Source: Verrucomicrobiota bacterium
GTDB taxonomy: Bacteria; Verrucomicrobiota; Lentisphaeria; JABSQK01; JAJFLO01
Assembly: GCA_021772615.1 (NCBI GenBank)
Contig: JAJFLQ010000120.1
Span: 1 to 46,741 of the forward strand
Length of the DNA stretch: 46,741 nucleotides
Reading direction: 5' to 3'
Position 1 is the stretch's first letter, and every line of letters begins with the position of its first letter. Made by a program: the position numbers and the translations under genes. The notes below the pieces were generated by a model. The model had not been told where the DNA came from and searched no databases. It saw only the letters and a list, made by a program, of their open reading frames with translations. Below, piece by piece: positions 44,013 to 46,741 of this stretch.

Positions 44013-44555
44013 TCACACGGCCGACATCGCAGCAGCGCCGGTGCCTGCCGGGTGCACTCGCCACGTTGACCTTCGTGTGTGTTCTTGCAAGCGCCGCTGC
44101 TGGTTCACAACCGACGTTTGGAGTGCCGTGGACCGTGGTCGGGCTCGACCTGGTCCTGCAGCCCCTTCCGGCCGGTCAGTTCCATTTTATTGATGGCGAA
44201 CGGCGCTGGCGCGCCGTGGTGCCGGGCCGTATATGGATCGGTGAGCGTGAGGTGACCCAGGCCCAATACCAGGTGATGATCGAGCGGAACCCAAGTGTCT
44301 ACCGGGGCGCGCAGCGCCCGGTGGACAATGTCTCGTGGCGATATGCACGGAAATGTATGGGAGTGGTGTCTCACGGGCCGTGGGTTCGATCCGGGCGGCG
44401 ATAGCGCACCCAGGGTGCTGCGCGGCGGGAGTTGGTATCACAAGGCCGAAGGCTGCGACTGCAGGAACCGCGAGGTCATCAGCGACGCCGATTCCCGCGA
44501 TTTTGATTTCGGGTTCCGTGTTGTCCTCGCGCCACCAGCCGCAGCAGCTTACTGA
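44009..44555 (+). pseudogene. Internally deleted formylglycine-generating-enzyme-like (SUMF1/FGE-sulfatase domain) gene
   Basis: Two frames hold the two ends of one domain. The first (from about 44009, TTG overlapping the reductase stop) has a signal peptide (ALATLTFVCVLASAAAGSQP) and the domain's opening IWIGEREVTQAQYQVMIERN and PVDNVSW. At about 44340 it jumps directly to the second frame (to 44555), which begins at GDMHGNVWEWC and continues RVLRGGSWYHKAEGC and DFGFRVVLAPP. The FGE fold has some 80-100 residues between NVSW and DMHGNVWEWC, including the 'LPTEAEWEYAAR' block; all are missing, and the junction also shifts frame. Such domains act on proteins in the periplasm. The remnant should be inactive. 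Its end overlaps the convergent stop of the cyclic-nucleotide-domain gene. Confidence 0.8.
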
Positions 44556-44989
44556 TCGTCGGTGACCTCGCGCGAAAATACCGGCAGATAACTGGCAAGT
44601 TTCTCGTGGATGCCGCTAATCTGGTTACGGATTTCCACAAAGTGCTCATTCATATAGACGAGGCGGTAGGCGAGGGTTTGCGATACGTTGACGGCAACCT
44701 CCGGGTTGTCCTTCAGGAACGGAATAAAGTCCTCGATCACATAGAATTTGCTGTCGATCGTCGTCTTCACGGTGGCGACGTTATTCGTACCGAGAAGTGC
44801 GGAGATTTCTCCGAGAATCGTACCCGGACTAACCTCTTTGGCAATCAGATGGCTGCCCACGGTAATCTCAACGCTGCCCATCAACAGGACGTATACTTTT
44901 GTGCCCCGCTCGCCCTTGTGCAGGATGATTTCCCCCCTCGGAATCGTGACCTCCTCCAGTCTCAGATTTTTCAGTATCGTTACATTCAC
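44549..44989 (-). CDS. Cyclic-nucleotide-binding-domain protein (Crp-type sensor, no DNA-binding domain)
   Basis: This 146-residue cytosolic protein is a single cNMP-binding beta-barrel with a C-terminal helix. Family pattern: RGEIILHKGERGTKVYVLLM, GSVEITVGSHLIAKEVSPG, then the phosphate-cassette region GTILGEISALLGTNNVATV (GEISAL matches GExxL; the Arg that binds cyclic phosphate is replaced by Asn-Asn-Val-Ala-Thr, so the ligand may differ). The end lacks the helix-turn-helix of Crp. The start is a GTG at 44989 with GGAGG seven bases ahead. It lies 76 bases after the GAPDH gene on the same strand and may be cotranscribed with it. Standalone domains of this type usually regulate a partner protein, unknown here. 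Confidence 0.85.
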   Translation of the reverse strand: MNVTILKNLRLEEVTIPRGEIILHKGERGTKVYVLLMGSVEITVGSHLIAKEVSPGTILGEISALLGTNNVATVKTTIDSKFYVIEDFIPFLKDNPEVAVNVSQTLAYRLVYMNEHFVEIRNQISGIHEKLASYLPVFSREVTDDQ

Positions 44990-45065
44990 CGGACATCCTC
45001 CGAATTTGAATTCCGATCACGGGCATCTCATGCCGGCTCGCGGCGCTGCATCGTTTCCGCGCTGC

Positions 45066-46067
45066 TTACGCGCCGGCAATATGGACGATCAGATCGACCA
45101 CTTTCGAGGAATAACCCCATTCGTTGTCGTACCACGCGACGAGCTTGACGAAGTTGTCGTTGAGTGCGATGCCGGCACCGGCGTCGAAGACGGACGTGCA
45201 GCTCTCGCCGATAAAATCGGACGATACGACGGGTTCTTCTGTGTAGCCTATGATGCCTTTGAAGGCACCTTCGGACGCAGCGCGCATCGTCGCCTTGATC
45301 TTGTCGTAGCTCGCGCCTTTGTCGATCCGGCATGTGAGGTCGACTACGGACACATTTGGTGTCGGTACGCGGAAAGCCATTCCGGTGAGTTTGCCGTTCA
45401 GGTCCGGTATGACTTTGCCGACGGCTTTCGCCGCGCCCGTGCTCGACGGGATAATGTTGTAGCATGCAGCACGTCCGCCGCGCCAGTCTTTCATCGAGGG
45501 CCCGTCGACGACCTTCTGCGTTGCCGTTACGGAGTGTACCGTCGTCATGAGGCCTTCCACAATGCCGAAGTTGTCGTGGATGACCTTGGCCAGCGGGGCC
45601 AGGCAGTTCGTCGTGCACGAGGCGTTGGAGACGATGTTCATGTCCGTCCGGTAGCTGCTGTGATTCACACCCATCACAAACATAGGTGCGTCCGCCGACG
45701 GCGCCGAGATCACAACTTTTTTCGCGCCGCCGCGAAGATGCGCCGCCGCTTTGTCTTTGGTAGTGAACACACCGGTGGACTCAACGACTGTTTCCGCGCC
45801 GCATGCGGACCACGGAATTTCCTCCGGCTTGAGGGATTGGTAAACCTTAATTTCCTTGCCATTGACGATCAGCGTGTCATCAGTGTAGCCGACATCACCC
45901 GAAAACCGATGATGTACGGTGTCGTATTTCAACATGTACGCCATGTAGTCGGGCGTTATGAAAGGATCATTTACGCCCGTCACGTCTACGTCGGATGTCT
46001 TTAGTGCCGCTTTCAAAACCATACGGCCGATGCGGCCGAACCCATTTATTCCCACTCGTGTTGCCAT
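45066..46067 (-). CDS. gapA: Glyceraldehyde-3-phosphate dehydrogenase, type I
   Basis: This 333-residue cytosolic glycolytic enzyme oxidises and phosphorylates glyceraldehyde 3-phosphate with NAD+. The N-terminal Rossmann motif is VGINGFGRIGRMVLKAAL. The active-site Cys is in VSNASCTTNCLAPL (about residue 150), the catalytic His in TVHSVTATQKVVDGP, and the phosphate-binding block is RAACYNIIPSSTGAAKAVG. The C-terminal WYDNEWGYSSKVVDLI is standard. The residue after the first dinucleotide-fold strand (GVNDPF, Asp-like) favours NAD over NADP. The ATG at 46067 has a strong AAGGAG site ten bases ahead. A cNMP-binding-domain gene follows at 76 bases, and purM is divergent upstream. Confidence 0.97.
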   Translation of the reverse strand: MATRVGINGFGRIGRMVLKAALKTSDVDVTGVNDPFITPDYMAYMLKYDTVHHRFSGDVGYTDDTLIVNGKEIKVYQSLKPEEIPWSACGAETVVESTGVFTTKDKAAAHLRGGAKKVVISAPSADAPMFVMGVNHSSYRTDMNIVSNASCTTNCLAPLAKVIHDNFGIVEGLMTTVHSVTATQKVVDGPSMKDWRGGRAACYNIIPSSTGAAKAVGKVIPDLNGKLTGMAFRVPTPNVSVVDLTCRIDKGASYDKIKATMRAASEGAFKGIIGYTEEPVVSSDFIGESCTSVFDAGAGIALNDNFVKLVAWYDNEWGYSSKVVDLIVHIAGA

Positions 46068-46307
46068 TGTAAACTGCTCCTTCTTGATATGTCTAAATCA
46101 CATGTGTCGCATCGACGTCGAACCGCGCGCCACGGCACCGACCGCCGTGCCGGTTGTCATAATTATCGATTTTAAATACGGAATCGGTTGAAGGTAATAA
46201 CCCTACGATTCGTCGGGTCGGAGTGCAACCCTATTTAGCAAGAATATCTCGGGAATATATCGCTGTGTCGTGTCGCATTTTTGGGGAGTTTGGTTTAGGT
46301 TGACAGT
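46068..46307. promoter_or_regulatory. Divergent region between gapA and purM
   Basis: These 240 bases carry both promoters. CACGGC and GCCGTG near 46129-46149 form a six-base inverted repeat with a seven-base loop. An AT-rich stretch (TCATAATTATCGATTTTAAA, about 46158-46177) is the best core-promoter candidate. GGGGAG at about 46283 and AGG at 46297 are the only ribosome-binding-like sites before purM. Confidence 0.4.
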
Positions 46308-46741
46308 ATGTCCAAGGGAAAACATGCTTATCAGGACGCCGGCGTCGGCATTGATCGCGCTCAGGAGTGCATTTCGCGTGTCGGCAGCGATATTCGCAAC
46401 ACCTACCGGCCCGAGGTGATTGAGGTGGACGGCGCGTTCGGCGGCCTCTTCGCACTGGACACCACGAGATACGCGGAACCGGTACTGGTCTCCAGCGTCG
46501 ACGGCGTCGGCACGAAGCTCATGGTTGCGAGTATGATGAATCGCCATCGCTCGGTCGGTGTCGACCTGGTCCACCACTGCATCAACGACATCGCGTGTCA
46601 CGGCGCGGAGCCGCTGTTTTTCATGGACTATCTCGGGATCGGCCGATTGCGGGATCAATTGTATCACGAGGTGTTGTCGGGTATGGCCGGGGCCTGCCGC
46701 GAGCACGGTGTGGCGTTGCTGGGCGGCGAGACGGCGGAGAT
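46308..46741 (+). CDS. purM: Phosphoribosylformylglycinamidine cyclo-ligase (5' part; runs off the right edge)
   Basis: This enzyme makes AIR from FGAM with ATP in purine synthesis, one step after PurL. The first 144 codons are present. Motifs are exact for the family: YQDAGVGIDRAQECISRVG, EVDGAFGGLFALD, VSSVDGVGTKLMVA (ATP site) and GVDLVHHCINDIACHGAEPL with FFMDYLG; the window ends in LLGGETAE. The catalytic C-terminal domain is beyond the edge. The ATG at 46308 is supported by the conserved YQDAGVGID beginning eight codons on; ribosome binding is weak. It is divergent from gapA. Confidence 0.97.
   Translation, partial: MSKGKHAYQDAGVGIDRAQECISRVGSDIRNTYRPEVIEVDGAFGGLFALDTTRYAEPVLVSSVDGVGTKLMVASMMNRHRSVGVDLVHHCINDIACHGAEPLFFMDYLGIGRLRDQLYHEVLSGMAGACREHGVALLGGETAE

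Noticed and set aside
1..46741. tRNA, rRNA, CRISPR arrays, insertion sequences or prophage genes
   Set aside because: None was seen in the intergenic stretches or among the predicted proteins.

Overview
The window reads as a gene-dense chromosomal segment of a Gram-negative bacterium of moderate-to-high GC. An outer membrane is implied by a TonB-dependent receptor. Several traits together suggest the PVC superphylum (Planctomycetota, Lentisphaerota, Verrucomicrobiota, Kiritimatiellota) or a neighbouring phylum: a PurL with an extra PurS-like N-terminus, a YdjY-domain protein, receiver/Ser-Thr-kinase fusions, a tricorn-type protease and secreted proteins with squalene-cyclase-like repeats. The phylum is an inference. 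Both edges cut purine genes: the 5' part of purL (minus strand) at the left and the 5' part of purM (plus strand) at the right. No rRNA, tRNA, CRISPR array, transposase or integrase was seen.

Region 1 (about 1.85-18.75 kb) is a signalling island. A plus-strand unit encodes a zinc-ribbon Ser/Thr kinase with a multi-pass membrane tail, an NfeD-type membrane serine protease joined to it by an ATGA overlap, and a protein with a C-terminal diadenylate-cyclase-like domain. Next come two divergent units around about 11.6 kb. The minus-strand unit has a REC-PAS-HK-REC hybrid kinase, a GNAT acetyltransferase and a REC-Ser/Thr kinase. The plus-strand unit has a second REC-Ser/Thr kinase with DFS in place of DFG, a REC-GAF-PAS histidine kinase, a secreted protein of unknown function and a membrane histidine kinase. 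The simplest reading is histidine kinases passing phosphate to receiver domains that gate Ser/Thr kinases.

Region 2 (18.75-24.5 kb) holds a secreted tricorn/S41 protease and a TonB-dependent receptor.

Region 3 (24.6-35.4 kb) is the most interesting part. A minus-strand ebo cluster runs small ORF-eboB-eboE-eboC-eboD-eboF, that is a TatD-like hydrolase, a TIM-barrel protein, a UbiA prenyltransferase, a dehydroquinate-synthase-like cyclase and a phosphodiesterase-like enzyme. It converges on a radical SAM protein with an unusual CX14CX2C motif, an O-methyltransferase and a secreted squalene-cyclase-fold protein. A second secreted squalene-cyclase-fold protein is divergent from the radical SAM gene. 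This could be an undescribed prenylated or cyclitol-derived metabolite pathway with a periplasmic stage.

Region 4 (35.4-46.7 kb) is mixed. It contains a frame-broken gene relic, a YdjY-domain protein, and a MerC-like/Fur-family/membrane-permease operon with TTGCAA repeats upstream. It also has glutamate dehydrogenase, a membrane protein with an HExxH motif, an orphan umuD and an aldo/keto reductase. An internally deleted formylglycine-generating-enzyme-like gene, a cyclic-nucleotide-binding-domain protein, GAPDH and purM complete it.
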